Below, piece after piece: positions 25,594 through 34,322 of a stretch of DNA of 64,000 nt. The stretch is from SZAS-103 sp038316385. Lineage in GTDB: Bacteria; Pseudomonadota; Gammaproteobacteria; Xanthomonadales; Xanthomonadaceae. Numbering within the stretch: position 1 is the first letter of the stretch; each line of letters opens with the position of its first letter. A model generated the notes under the pieces. That model was given only the letters and a program-made list of their open reading frames with translations. It had not been told where the DNA came from and searched no databases. The translations under genes were made by a program, and so were the position numbers. The DNA is taken from assembly GCA_038316385.1 (NCBI GenBank), contig JBBQAN010000008.1, positions 62,001 through 126,000 of the forward strand, in the 5' to 3' direction.

Positions 25594-28152
25594 ATGAGCA
25601 AGACCAATACTATTGCGTCCCAGCAGGAAGAATATCGCCTGGCGTTCCTGCGCCATCTGCCCAAGCGCATCGAGGCGGTCGAACAGCGCATCCATCGCTA
25701 CAAACGCGAGGGTTGGGAAACCGAAGGCATGTCGTTGCTCAACGACGACGTGCAACGATTGGCCGGCGCCAGCGGTCGTTACGACCTGCTCGAACCCAGC
25801 CAGCATCTGCTCACGCTCGAACAGATGCTCGGCGAACATCTTGCACGCAAGAGTCTGCCCGATGCGCAGCAGAGCGAACGCATGTTGTCGTTGACTGCAG
25901 CGATTTCCGCATCGTTGGCCGGGCGGCCCGCCACACAACAGCAAGTGGCGCACAGCGAAATCGCGCCCGATCATTACTGGCGGCGCTGGGTTGCCGACGC
26001 GCCCGAACCCGGTTCGATGCCAGCGCCGACTGCAGTGGATGATGCCACCGCGACTGCTGCGGTCAGAGCTCCCCGGCCGGAAGCATCCGCGAGCACGACG
26101 CCGCGCCGCATTTATCACTTGAGCGACGGCAATCCGCTCGCTTTCGAAATCAGCCAGCGCCTTGAAGCCGACGGTTACGAAGTCGAACCGGTCGAGAACG
26201 TCCAGGAATTGGCCGAGCTGTTGTTGAGCCTGTCCCCGCAGATGGTGCTGGTGGGCAATTCGCACATGGCCGATCTGGCCAACGTCGGGGTGACCCGCCG
26301 CGACGTCCAACTACGCTCGCAGAATCAGCGCATCCAGTTAGTTGCGCTGGCTGCGGAGGACAATTTGCAATCGCGGCTCGACGCGCGACGCGCCGGCGTC
26401 GATGTGCTGCTGCTGCCGCCCTTCAATGCGGCCGAGGTAGTACGCCAGCTGCAGGATCTGCTGACCCCGGCTGCCGAGGAAAAACTGCGCATCCTGATCG
26501 TCGAGGACGACCGCGCGCAGGCATTGTTCGCGCAAAGCGTGCTGAGCAATGCGGGCATGCAGGCGCAGGTCGAACAGGATCCGTTGCTCGTGCTCGATGC
26601 GCTGGAATCGCTGCATCCTGATCTGGTGCTGATGGACCTGCACATGCCGCATGCCAACGGTGTGGAACTGACTGCGCTGATCCGCGAACATTCTGCATTC
26701 AAACAGACCCCGATCGTTTTCCTTTCCGGCGAAAACGATCCGGACGCACGATTCGAGGCGATCAATGCCGGCGGCGACGATTTCCTCGGCAAGCCGATCC
26801 GGCCCAAGCACCTCATTGCCGCCGTACAGAACCGCGTGCGACGTACGCGCAGCATGCAGCAACAAAGTCCTTCGCTCGGCGCACGCGACGAGGCGACCGG
26901 GCTGCATCGGCGCGCGTTCGTGCTCGATCGGGTCAACGATGCGCTCGGTGCCAATACGGATCGGCACAGCATCGGTGGTGGCACCTTGTTTCTGGAGATC
27001 GATGGAGCGGCAGCGTTGCGCGACCGGCTCGGGCTTGGCGCGCTCGAACAACTGCTGGTAGCGGCCGGGCGCGTACTCGCCGATGCGATCGGCGATGAAT
27101 ACACGGCAGCGCGCATCAACGATGGCGCTTTCCTGATCCTTGCACTCAATCTTGACGACAACGCACTCGACGCGCTGGCCAAACGGCTGCGCGATCATCT
27201 GATGCAGCACGCATTCGAGGCCGGCGGCAAGGGCATGCGGCTGCGCGCATCGGTCGGGGTGTGTCCGCTGCGCTTCGGCTTCGGCGATGCCAGTACTCTG
27301 CTCAACACCACCGAACGCGTCTGCCGCGAAGCGCGCATCAGCGATCAGGGCGTGAAACGTTTCGAGCCGCTCAAGGCATCCGAACTCGATCAGGAAACCT
27401 CCTTGGTCGAGCAGTTGCGCGAAGCGATCCATAACGACGGTTTCGGGCTGATCTACCAGCCCATCGTCGCCGTCCAAGGCGGTCAGCACGCGCAATATCA
27501 GACCTTGTTGCGGATGCGCGACGCGAACGGACGGCTGCGCTCAGCGGCAGAGCTGCTGCCGCTGGCCGAACGCGCCAAACTCATGATCGACATCGATCGC
27601 TGGGTGCTCACGCGCGCGCTGAGCGTGATTCGCCAGCAACGCGACAGCGGACGCATGGTGCGGCTGTTCGTGCCGCAGGCGATGACCACATTCTCTGCGG
27701 GCGATCAGGCCGGCTGGCTGAAAGGCGAACTGGCCGCGCAAGAACTGGAAGGTTCGGCGCTGGTGCTCGAGTGCCGGCTCGAAGATGCGCTGCTGAATCC
27801 GCCCGCTCTGGTCTCGTTCGCGATCGCAATGCGCGACGATGGCGTGCAACTGGGCTTGGGCCAGTTCGAACAAACCGCCGACGCGAACCGGCTGCTCGAA
27901 CAGATCCCGCTCGGCTTCATCAAGCTCGCGGCAAAATACGTCGCCGGCAATGTTCCGCAGGAGTTGCGCGACGATCTGCGGATGATGATCGATCACGCGC
28001 ATCGGCTCGGCATCCAGGTGATCGGGCATCGCGTCGAGGATGCGCAATCGGCGGCGACGCTGTGGATGAGCGGGATCGATTTCATCCAGGGCAACCTGGT
28101 GCAGACCGCTGCCGGCGCGCTCGACTTCGACTTCAACGTCGCAGTTCTCTGA
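25594..28152 (+). CDS. FimX-like multidomain signalling protein with degenerate Hpt, REC, GGDEF and EAL domains
   Basis: 852 residues from ATG 25594 (GGGGAA upstream). The domains in order are: an Hpt-like helical region where the phospho-His motif reads VQRLAGASGRYDL, with Gln in place of His; a receiver-like domain (about 170-290) without a phosphoacceptor; a typical receiver (about 300-420) with Asp348 in LVLMDLHMP; a GGDEF fold with INDGAF in place of GGDEF (508-513); and an EAL fold with QTL in place of EAL (636-638), ending LDFDFN. Loss of both catalytic motifs and the FimX-like C-terminus suggest a c-di-GMP receptor rather than a cyclase or phosphodiesterase, possibly for type IV pili. 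The adjacent hybrid kinase may phosphorylate Asp348. Residue reading is direct; the function is inferred. Confidence 0.8.
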   Translation: MSKTNTIASQQEEYRLAFLRHLPKRIEAVEQRIHRYKREGWETEGMSLLNDDVQRLAGASGRYDLLEPSQHLLTLEQMLGEHLARKSLPDAQQSERMLSLTAAISASLAGRPATQQQVAHSEIAPDHYWRRWVADAPEPGSMPAPTAVDDATATAAVRAPRPEASASTTPRRIYHLSDGNPLAFEISQRLEADGYEVEPVENVQELAELLLSLSPQMVLVGNSHMADLANVGVTRRDVQLRSQNQRIQLVALAAEDNLQSRLDARRAGVDVLLLPPFNAAEVVRQLQDLLTPAAEEKLRILIVEDDRAQALFAQSVLSNAGMQAQVEQDPLLVLDALESLHPDLVLMDLHMPHANGVELTALIREHSAFKQTPIVFLSGENDPDARFEAINAGGDDFLGKPIRPKHLIAAVQNRVRRTRSMQQQSPSLGARDEATGLHRRAFVLDRVNDALGANTDRHSIGGGTLFLEIDGAAALRDRLGLGALEQLLVAAGRVLADAIGDEYTAARINDGAFLILALNLDDNALDALAKRLRDHLMQHAFEAGGKGMRLRASVGVCPLRFGFGDASTLLNTTERVCREARISDQGVKRFEPLKASELDQETSLVEQLREAIHNDGFGLIYQPIVAVQGGQHAQYQTLLRMRDANGRLRSAAELLPLAERAKLMIDIDRWVLTRALSVIRQQRDSGRMVRLFVPQAMTTFSAGDQAGWLKGELAAQELEGSALVLECRLEDALLNPPALVSFAIAMRDDGVQLGLGQFEQTADANRLLEQIPLGFIKLAAKYVAGNVPQELRDDLRMMIDHAHRLGIQVIGHRVEDAQSAATLWMSGIDFIQGNLVQTAAGALDFDFNVAVL

Positions 28153-28159
28153 TCAGCCT

Positions 28160-30730
28160 GTGGCCGAATCGCCGCAGCTGCTCAACACACTGCGCTGGGC
28201 GACGGCTGCGGCCATCGTTGGCATTCTGCTCGCGATCGGCCTTGATCTGGCCGGCGTACACGGACCGTGGCGCGCGGTCGCGCTCGTCCTGGCCACGGTA
28301 GCGCTTTCCTGCTTTTTCGGCGTGCTGCATTTGCTGCACAGCCAGCTTGAGACGACATCCATTGTCGCGCACAAGGCGCTTAGTGATGCCAAAGCCACCG
28401 TCATCAGCCGTACCGGTGAACACGAAGCCGAATTCGACGCCCTGCGCAACGAACTGGAAGAACACCGCAGGCTGCAGACTGAGCTGACGGCAGCCAAGCA
28501 GGTCGCCGAACAGGCAACCCTTGCCAAGAGCGAATTCCTCGCGACGATGAGCCACGAAGTGCGTACGCCGCTCAACGGCATCATCCCGATGCTCGATCTG
28601 CTGCAATCGTCCAAGCTCGCCCTCGACCAGCGCGAGATGCTCAACACCGCACTGCAATCCGCGCGCCAGTTGTTGCGGATCGTTGACGACATCCTTGATT
28701 ATTCCAAGCTCGAAGCCAATGCCCTGCAACTCGAGAACGTCAGCCTCAACCTGCGCGAGCTGCTCGACTCGGTGATCCGTCTGCTCGAACGGCAGGCGCA
28801 GGCAAAAGGACTGCGGTTGTCGTTGCATGTTGATCCGGGTGTACGCGTCGCATTCCGCGGCGATCCGCTGCGGCTGCGGCAAATCATCAGCAACCTGATC
28901 AGCAACGCACTGAAATTCACCGAACGCGGCTCGATCACGATGCATGTCAGCCGGCTGAGCGAGACCCGCACGCACCACCAGTTGCGTTTCGAGGTCAGCG
29001 ATACCGGCATCGGCATTTCCCAGGAAGCGGCAAGCAAACTGTTCAACGCGTTCTCGCAAGCCGACGCCTCGACCACACGCGTGTATGGCGGAACCGGGCT
29101 GGGGTTGGCGATCTGCAAGCGCATCGTTGACCTGATGGGCGGCCGGATCGGGGTGGAATCCGAACTCGGGCGCGGCTCGGCGTTCTGGTTTGAAATTCCG
29201 ATGCTCAAAGCCGCGAGCGAAATCGAGGGGCCGCGTACCGGTGTGCAGGACGCGCGCGCATTGGCACTGACGTCCGATTCCACGGTGCATCGCCGCCTCG
29301 CGTCGAGTCTGGCGCAAGTCGGCATGCACCCGGTCTTCGTCGAAACCACCCAGGACGCGCTATCCCAATTGCGCACTTCGGCCGGCGCGCCGACCCGTGG
29401 TTTCGACCTGCTGATCGTCGATCTGGCATCGATCAAGCACACCGTGGTCGCACTGCAACGCAATTTGTTGAACATGGACGGCGTCGAGCGGCTACGCATC
29501 CTGTTTCTGGAAGGCGCCGACTCCGCATCCGACGATGTACGCGGACTGCCGAACTCGGTGGTCGTTCCGCGCACGATTGCGGAAATGGATTTGCGGCGCA
29601 AGTTCTCCGAAATGCTTGCCGGCGAGGCGATCAGCGCGTCCAGCCGCGATTCGCTTGCAGCGGTCAATATCGCGCCTGCGCAAGATCGGCGCGCGCCACA
29701 AACCGATGCAACGGGCGCGCCACTCGCGGCGATTCCGATCAAGGGCAAGCTGCTGCTGGTCGAGGACAATCCGGTCAACCTGCTGGTCGCGCAACGGTTG
29801 ATCACCTTGAGCGGCATGCAGTGCGATACCGCCGAGAATGGCGAGCAGGCGTTGGAAAAACTGGGCCGCGTTCATTACGACATCGTGCTGATGGACTGCC
29901 AGATGCCGGTCATGGATGGCTACACCGCGACCCGCAACTGGCGCAAGCACGAGGAGAACCATCAGTTGCAACCATTGCCGATCGTGGCGATGACCGCCAA
30001 TGCGATGGCCGGCGACCGCCAGAAATGCCTCGACGCAGGCATGGACGATTACCTGTCCAAACCGGTCTCGCGCGAGCATCTGGAGAACACCCTGCGTCGC
30101 TGGCTCGCCGCGCCCTCGCGACTGCGGCGCATGTCCGACCAGCCTGCTGAACCAATGACCGCAGCAAGGCTGGCCGAGCCTGCGACTGAGCAGCGTGCCG
30201 CAACGACAATCGCGGATGCGGAAACTGGGCGCTTCGCAGCGGCGGCGATCGCTGCCGGTTTGACTTCACAAGCACCGGTCGCAGCGGTCGTTGCCAAGCC
30301 CCCCGCACCCTTCACGCCGGCCACTTTGGCCGCAGCATTCGCAGCATCGACTGCCGATGCAACGGCTCACGTCTTGGCACCATTGCCATCGAACGCACCG
30401 GCACTGGATTCGGAGATCATCGAGGAACTGTGGAGCGCGATGGGCGACCAGTTCAAGCAACTGGTGCATGTGTTCCTCGACGACGCGCCCGGCCATCTGA
30501 CCAAACTCGAAGCCGCCGCGGTAATCGGCGACATTGCCGCCATGGCCGATCCCGCCCACGCACTCAAGTCCTCCAGCGCCAATCTCGGCGCGATGGAGGT
30601 GTCCGCGATCGCCAAACGCATCGAACACGGCGCACGCGATCGTACCCTCGCCGATGCGATCGGCGTCGTCGCAACCCTTAGTCGTGAGTTCCACCGCGCC
30701 GAGGCCGAACTGCGGACGCTGCTGTATTAG
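28160..30730 (+). CDS. Hybrid sensor histidine kinase with two receivers and C-terminal Hpt
   Basis: 856 residues from GTG 28160, eight bases after the FimX-like gene. Two N-terminal transmembrane helices with almost no periplasmic loop are followed by a coiled coil, the HisKA box FLATMSHEVRTPLNGI (His132), and a HATPase domain with SDTGIGIS and GGTGLGLAI. Then come a diverged receiver (about 360-490), a classical receiver LLLVEDNPVN with Asp579 in LMDCQMPVMDG, an Ala/Pro-rich linker, and an Hpt domain with AHALKSSSANLGA (His800). This BarA/RpfC-like layout supports a His-Asp-His relay to a separate response regulator. Gene order points to the upstream FimX-like protein as partner. Confidence 0.92.
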   Translation: MAESPQLLNTLRWATAAAIVGILLAIGLDLAGVHGPWRAVALVLATVALSCFFGVLHLLHSQLETTSIVAHKALSDAKATVISRTGEHEAEFDALRNELEEHRRLQTELTAAKQVAEQATLAKSEFLATMSHEVRTPLNGIIPMLDLLQSSKLALDQREMLNTALQSARQLLRIVDDILDYSKLEANALQLENVSLNLRELLDSVIRLLERQAQAKGLRLSLHVDPGVRVAFRGDPLRLRQIISNLISNALKFTERGSITMHVSRLSETRTHHQLRFEVSDTGIGISQEAASKLFNAFSQADASTTRVYGGTGLGLAICKRIVDLMGGRIGVESELGRGSAFWFEIPMLKAASEIEGPRTGVQDARALALTSDSTVHRRLASSLAQVGMHPVFVETTQDALSQLRTSAGAPTRGFDLLIVDLASIKHTVVALQRNLLNMDGVERLRILFLEGADSASDDVRGLPNSVVVPRTIAEMDLRRKFSEMLAGEAISASSRDSLAAVNIAPAQDRRAPQTDATGAPLAAIPIKGKLLLVEDNPVNLLVAQRLITLSGMQCDTAENGEQALEKLGRVHYDIVLMDCQMPVMDGYTATRNWRKHEENHQLQPLPIVAMTANAMAGDRQKCLDAGMDDYLSKPVSREHLENTLRRWLAAPSRLRRMSDQPAEPMTAARLAEPATEQRAATTIADAETGRFAAAAIAAGLTSQAPVAAVVAKPPAPFTPATLAAAFAASTADATAHVLAPLPSNAPALDSEIIEELWSAMGDQFKQLVHVFLDDAPGHLTKLEAAAVIGDIAAMADPAHALKSSSANLGAMEVSAIAKRIEHGARDRTLADAIGVVATLSREFHRAEAELRTLLY

Positions 30731-30748
30731 CGGTGCTGCGTGACTGCT

Positions 30749-31309
30749 TCAGCGTCCGACGACTTTGCGCGGCGGGTGTTCGTCTCGCTCGAACTGGACA
30801 GCCGGTTGCAGGCCGAGGATCGTGACGCCTGCGGCCATTGCCTGAGCCTGCGGCGCCAGATGCACCAGCGCCCGCGCATAGACGCCCCGCTTGAAAGTCA
30901 CCACATGTTCCACCGGATACCAGAAATCGACCCAGCGCCATGTATCGAACTCGGGCTTCTCGGTCAGGTCGAGCCTCACGTCGTTGTCGTTGGCAAGCAG
31001 GCGCAGCAGAAACCACACCTGTTTCTGGCCGATGCATTGCGGACGCTCGTCGCGACGCGTACTGCGGTACGGCAATCGATAGCGTAGCCAGCCTGGCGTC
31101 GCACCCAGCACCTCGACGTGCTCGGGCAACAAACCTGTTTCCTCGCGCAACTCGCGAAACATCGCCTCGAGCGGAGTCTCGTCGGTGTTCATCCCGCCCT
31201 GCGGGAATTGCCAACCATCGCGATGCACGCGTCTGGCCCAAAACACCTGCCCATCCTCGCGCATCAGCACGATGCCGACGTTGGGCCGGTAACCGTCCGG
31301 ATCGATCAC
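30749..31309 (-). CDS. rppH: RNA pyrophosphohydrolase RppH
   Basis: 186 residues starting at GTG 31309 with the canonical IDPDGYRPNVGIV, DGWQFPQGGM and the Nudix box GGMNTDETPLEAMFRELREE (catalytic Glu pair). It removes pyrophosphate from mRNA 5' ends and so starts RNase E decay. It is convergent with the hybrid kinase gene, with only 18 bases between them. About 270 bases upstream to the tRNA contain no gene. Confidence 0.96.
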   Translation of the reverse strand: MIDPDGYRPNVGIVLMREDGQVFWARRVHRDGWQFPQGGMNTDETPLEAMFRELREETGLLPEHVEVLGATPGWLRYRLPYRSTRRDERPQCIGQKQVWFLLRLLANDNDVRLDLTEKPEFDTWRWVDFWYPVEHVVTFKRGVYARALVHLAPQAQAMAAGVTILGLQPAVQFERDEHPPRKVVGR

Positions 31310-31578
31310 GGCACGGACTCCGAAATATCAATGACCCGACTCTGCCACAGCCGGCCGATGCGCCACAAGCCAAAGCGCAGCCGAATTGACGTGCGGCGCC
31401 ATGACATGGACAATGCGCGGCTCCCGGCAGTGCGCAAACCCATGCCAAACGCAGTACGGTAAGCCCGGTGGAAAATCGAAGGTGTCGGGCATTGGACGCT
31501 ACGGCAAGCGCAGGCGGTGCGGACGGTGCAACCCGGCGCTCAGCATGCCGGAGTCAAGCGGTATAGTTCCGAAAATTT

Positions 31579-31655
31579 GGCTATGTAGCTCAGCTGGTTA
31601 GAGCGTGGCACTCATAATGCCGAGGTCGGTGGTTCGAGTCCACCTATAGCCACCA
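31579..31655 (+). tRNA. tRNA-Met (CAT anticodon, elongator type)
   Basis: 77 nt including encoded CCA. The acceptor stem is GGCTATG/TATAGCC, the D arm TAGCTCAGCTGGTTAGAGC, the anticodon stem TGGCA/TGCCG with loop CTCATAA, and the T arm GGTGGTTCGAGTCCACC. It closely follows elongator tRNA-Met and not the initiator; tRNA-Ile2 with a modified CAT anticodon is less likely. It marks the left border of an accessory-looking stretch. Confidence 0.95.
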
Positions 31656-32135
31656 ATTTAGTATTGAAAATCAATAATCTGCAATCTCAAGCCCGCCCTC
31701 GAAGTGGGTTTTTTTGTTCCCAGAATCCGAGCACGAATTTGATTGGGGGTCATCGGCGGCTGCAAAGTCCGATAGCACCCAATACCGGCTTGCATCAGCA
31801 GGCGAGCTGGAACCGCACTGGCTCAGGAGAAATGCCGCCACGACGAATCGTGAATAGGTAGCCATGGAACCCACTACCGGCGGACATGAGTAGTCGAGTA
31901 ATAAACCTCGCTTGCTCGGAGAAAATTCCGTCACGACGATCGTGTCTGGGTTGCGGAGACCGACTACCCGTGGAGTTTGACAGGTTGGCAGCAACTGCCT
32001 TTGGGACCTGTGCGGCTAAAATGGAGGATCCCACCTCAGTGATCGGTCAGTAACCGACGTCGGTCAGCCGAAGCTACGAAATCAGTATTTCACTATTGAT
32101 GTCACGTGTCATGACACCTCGTTGACCCCTAGCCT
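31656..32135. other. Non-coding stretch after tRNA-Met with imperfect direct repeats
   Basis: 480 bases without a convincing gene. It starts with a terminator, then holds two related 27-base elements, GGAGAAATGCCGCCACGACG... (31826-31852) and GGAGAAAATTCCGTCACGACG... (31918-31944). The similarity continues loosely downstream (GTAGCC...CACTACC against GTTGCGG...GACTACC). Short open frames on the minus strand read across the repeats but look like decayed sequence. It is possibly a remnant of an integrated element beside the tRNA. Confidence 0.5.
31691..31716 (+). terminator. Rho-independent terminator after tRNA-Met
   Basis: The stem CCCGC/GTGGG (one G-T pair) with loop CCTCGAA is followed by seven T residues, 36 bases downstream of the tRNA. 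Confidence 0.7.
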
Positions 32136-33392
32136 CTATCGCGTGGAATCGATCGCGATATCGAGCAACGCCAAGTCCGTGGCGTTGACTCTGAGCTCGG
32201 TGGCAAGTTGCATCCAGGTGTGGACGATGCCGCGAACCTCTTCCTCGATCGCCTGCACGCGAGCGCGCTTGAGGCGGTAGTAATCGGAAGTTGCGCGCAG
32301 ATGGGCTGAGATCGGACGTGGATCGTCTGCATCGATCGCCAACGCGTGGGTGTTCTTGTCGGCGTTCGGATTGATGTCGAATGCCGGTGACAGGCGCCAG
32401 CCACCCGGCGCCCGAAGGAATCCATGATTGCGTAGATGGTCGTCGCGGTTGCCGACGAGGATCGAGAACAGGATGCGGCGATAAAGCTGCTCAAGATCGG
32501 CGCGGATGGTGGCCGGGTCGCCGGCCGTTTCGATCAATTCGGCAAATTCGAGATAGCTGCCACCTTCGCCGTCGCGACGTTGCAGGAGGGTCATGGCCGA
32601 TGCGTAGACCCGGCGTGTCGCGTGGATGCGATCGAATCGCTGGACAGCGAAGGTGTGGCCGCGGGTCGAAAAGCGGTAACGCCGCATGGGCGGGACGTTG
32701 ATGCCGGCGCGGCGCGCAAGTTCGCCGACCAGAAACTCGAGCAAACCTACGTCCCGGCGATCATCGCTCGCAGGAAACTTGGCAATCCACATCGAGCCGT
32801 CTTCATCAGTAAACGATGCTTTCGGTCTGGCACCACCCAGACTCGTACCCGGCAGAACCAGCATGCCCAACCATTGCCGGTATTCCGGCAACTGTTCAGC
32901 GTCGTCCTGTTCGAGTCGAGCGACGACGCCCTCCAATTCGCGCAGTCGGGCGAGAGGTGGTGCGCCGAGTTCGTGGTCGTCGACCCAAGCCTGTGTTTCC
33001 GGATCCCTGAGCCGCAGCCCACCCATGCGGGTCGCATCGTTGACGCCGGTCAGAAAGTCCCAGTCCCGCAGGCCGCGCGGTGGGCGCCCCTCGTCCTTGG
33101 CTTCCATTGCTTCGCGACGCTCCATGAGGACACGGCCCCAGCGATCGGGAGACATATCCAGGAAGGTTCCCTGCAATACCATTCCCTGATCCGGGTGGAA
33201 GTCGCCGCGGAACAGAGGCAGGTCCGGATCCAGAGAAAAGGCTGCTGGCGCGGCTGTGCCATCGAGCCAAGCCGAGTCATAGGCAAAGCGGACCACTTCG
33301 CCGCTTTTGCCCGAGGTGCGGGATAACACGCCAACCCTGACTTCGCTCGGCGCGAGCGTCGCATCGGCGAGCCAGACTTCCAGCGTGTTCAC
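32136..33392 (-). CDS. hipA: HipA-family serine/threonine kinase toxin
   Basis: 418 residues. The N-terminal HipA_N domain (EVWLADATLAPSEVRVGVL) is followed by the kinase core: TSLGGARPKASF (P-loop-like ATP region), the catalytic GNRDDHLRNHGF (Asp317, Asn322) and the metal-binding AFDINPN. HipA kinases arrest growth, classically by phosphorylating GltX, and are neutralised by HipB. ATG 33392 overlaps the hipB stop by 4 bases (ATGA), the usual toxin-antitoxin arrangement. All key residues are present, so the toxin is probably active. Confidence 0.93.
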   Translation of the reverse strand: MNTLEVWLADATLAPSEVRVGVLSRTSGKSGEVVRFAYDSAWLDGTAAPAAFSLDPDLPLFRGDFHPDQGMVLQGTFLDMSPDRWGRVLMERREAMEAKDEGRPPRGLRDWDFLTGVNDATRMGGLRLRDPETQAWVDDHELGAPPLARLRELEGVVARLEQDDAEQLPEYRQWLGMLVLPGTSLGGARPKASFTDEDGSMWIAKFPASDDRRDVGLLEFLVGELARRAGINVPPMRRYRFSTRGHTFAVQRFDRIHATRRVYASAMTLLQRRDGEGGSYLEFAELIETAGDPATIRADLEQLYRRILFSILVGNRDDHLRNHGFLRAPGGWRLSPAFDINPNADKNTHALAIDADDPRPISAHLRATSDYYRLKRARVQAIEEEVRGIVHTWMQLATELRVNATDLALLDIAIDSTR

Positions 33393-33703
33393 GAGGTTGT
33401 CCGTTTAAAGGGAGCGCGCTTCAATTGACTGTCCTGAATCGCGTGGCCTTGTTCGTCGTCTGCGGCGAGCAGATCGATGTCCTGGCCCAAGCCCAGCACA
33501 TGCAGCATCCGCATCAGCGTGGCGACACTGGTGGTGGCGTTGCCGGCTTCCAGCTTGCCCACAGTCTGGATGGTCACTCCGACGCGTTCAGCAAGAATCG
33601 CTTGGCTCATACCGCGGCGCAAGCGCGCCGCGCGCAAACGCCGGCCTAACGCCTGGATTTGGCGCTGAGCGGCCGGATAGATTGGGGGCGTGCGCTTTGC
33701 CAT
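33389..33703 (-). CDS. hipB: HipB-like antitoxin, XRE-family repressor
   Basis: 104 residues from ATG 33703. A helix-turn-helix (LGRRLRAARLRRGMSQAILAERVGVTIQTVGKLEAG) is followed by a short C-terminal tail. It would bind HipA and repress its own promoter. The AT-rich palindrome just upstream (33706-33750) is the likely operator. A TTG two codons earlier is also possible as start. Confidence 0.9.
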   Translation of the reverse strand: MAKRTPPIYPAAQRQIQALGRRLRAARLRRGMSQAILAERVGVTIQTVGKLEAGNATTSVATLMRMLHVLGLGQDIDLLAADDEQGHAIQDSQLKRAPFKRTTS

Positions 33704-33705
33704 AC

Positions 33706-33750
33706 GCAATTAAATAGCATTAAACGTAAACAACTTCAATTTAATTATGC
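33706..33750 (-). promoter_or_regulatory. AT-rich inverted repeat, probable HipB operator and promoter
   Basis: GCAATTAAAT (33706-33715) and ATTTAATTATGC (33739-33750) are inverted copies except for a two-base insertion, and the region between is also AT-rich. It lies directly upstream of hipB and stands out in base composition from the GC-rich surroundings. Confidence 0.6.
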
Positions 33751-33905
33751 TTTTCTCAACCTTAAGAGCGAATACATCGTGAGGTCAGGGTGACAGGTTG
33801 CGCCGATACAGCTATCGGATGTGTTGATAACGCCGCGGTAATGCCCCCTCAGGTCAGCTGACGTCAAAAGTGGAATTTTCTCGTACGCTTTCCCAAGGTC
33901 GTTCC

Positions 33906-34322
33906 ATGAAAGAGTTCCGAATCACTGATAGTCAGATCATTGCCGTGCTCAGGCAGGCCTCGGCCGGCACGCGGTTCCCCGAGCTGTGCCGCACGCATGG
34001 CATCAGCTCGGCCACGTTCTACAAGTGGCGCAGCAAGTTCGGCGGCATGGATGCATCACTGATGTCCCAGCTCAAGGAGCTACAGGACGAGAACCGGCGC
34101 CTGAAGAAGATGTACCCCGACGCACTGATCCTGCCCTGCTCCTCACTCAACCTATTCGATAATTCAGAAAGGGCAAATCCACCCTGGTCGCGATGCCTGC
34201 ATTGTTGCTTCCGCTATTCCGGCAGGTTACGTTCGATCGTTGCCGGCAATCAGCTCGTGAGAAATCGGGGAATTTGGGGTTTCCGAGTCCTGCGCGATGA
34301 CGGCTCGGGAGAACTATCTTGA
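33906..34322 (+). pseudogene. Truncated IS3-family transposase OrfA
   Basis: From ATG 33906 the protein reads as a typical OrfA helix-turn-helix and leucine-zipper start: ITDSQIIAVLRQASAGTRF, CRTHGISSATFYKWRSKFGGM, LKELQDENRRLKKMY. Homology-like sequence ends near 34115. The frame then continues about 68 unrelated residues to a stop at 34322, and no OrfB follows. This is the stump of an insertion sequence cut off within OrfA; terminal inverted repeats were not found. The tail overlaps the TTG start of the lysR gene. Confidence 0.8.

Noticed and set aside
24597..25691. Minus-strand 364-residue frame opposite DUF4126 and hemJ
   Set aside because: It overlaps two well-supported membrane protein genes and has shadow-like composition.
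31579..31655. tRNA-Ile2 or initiator tRNA-Met as identity for the CAT tRNA
   Set aside because: The acceptor stem GGCTATG and overall sequence follow elongator tRNA-Met; the first acceptor pair is G-C, unlike the initiator, and the acceptor lacks the GGCCCC of tRNA-Ile2.
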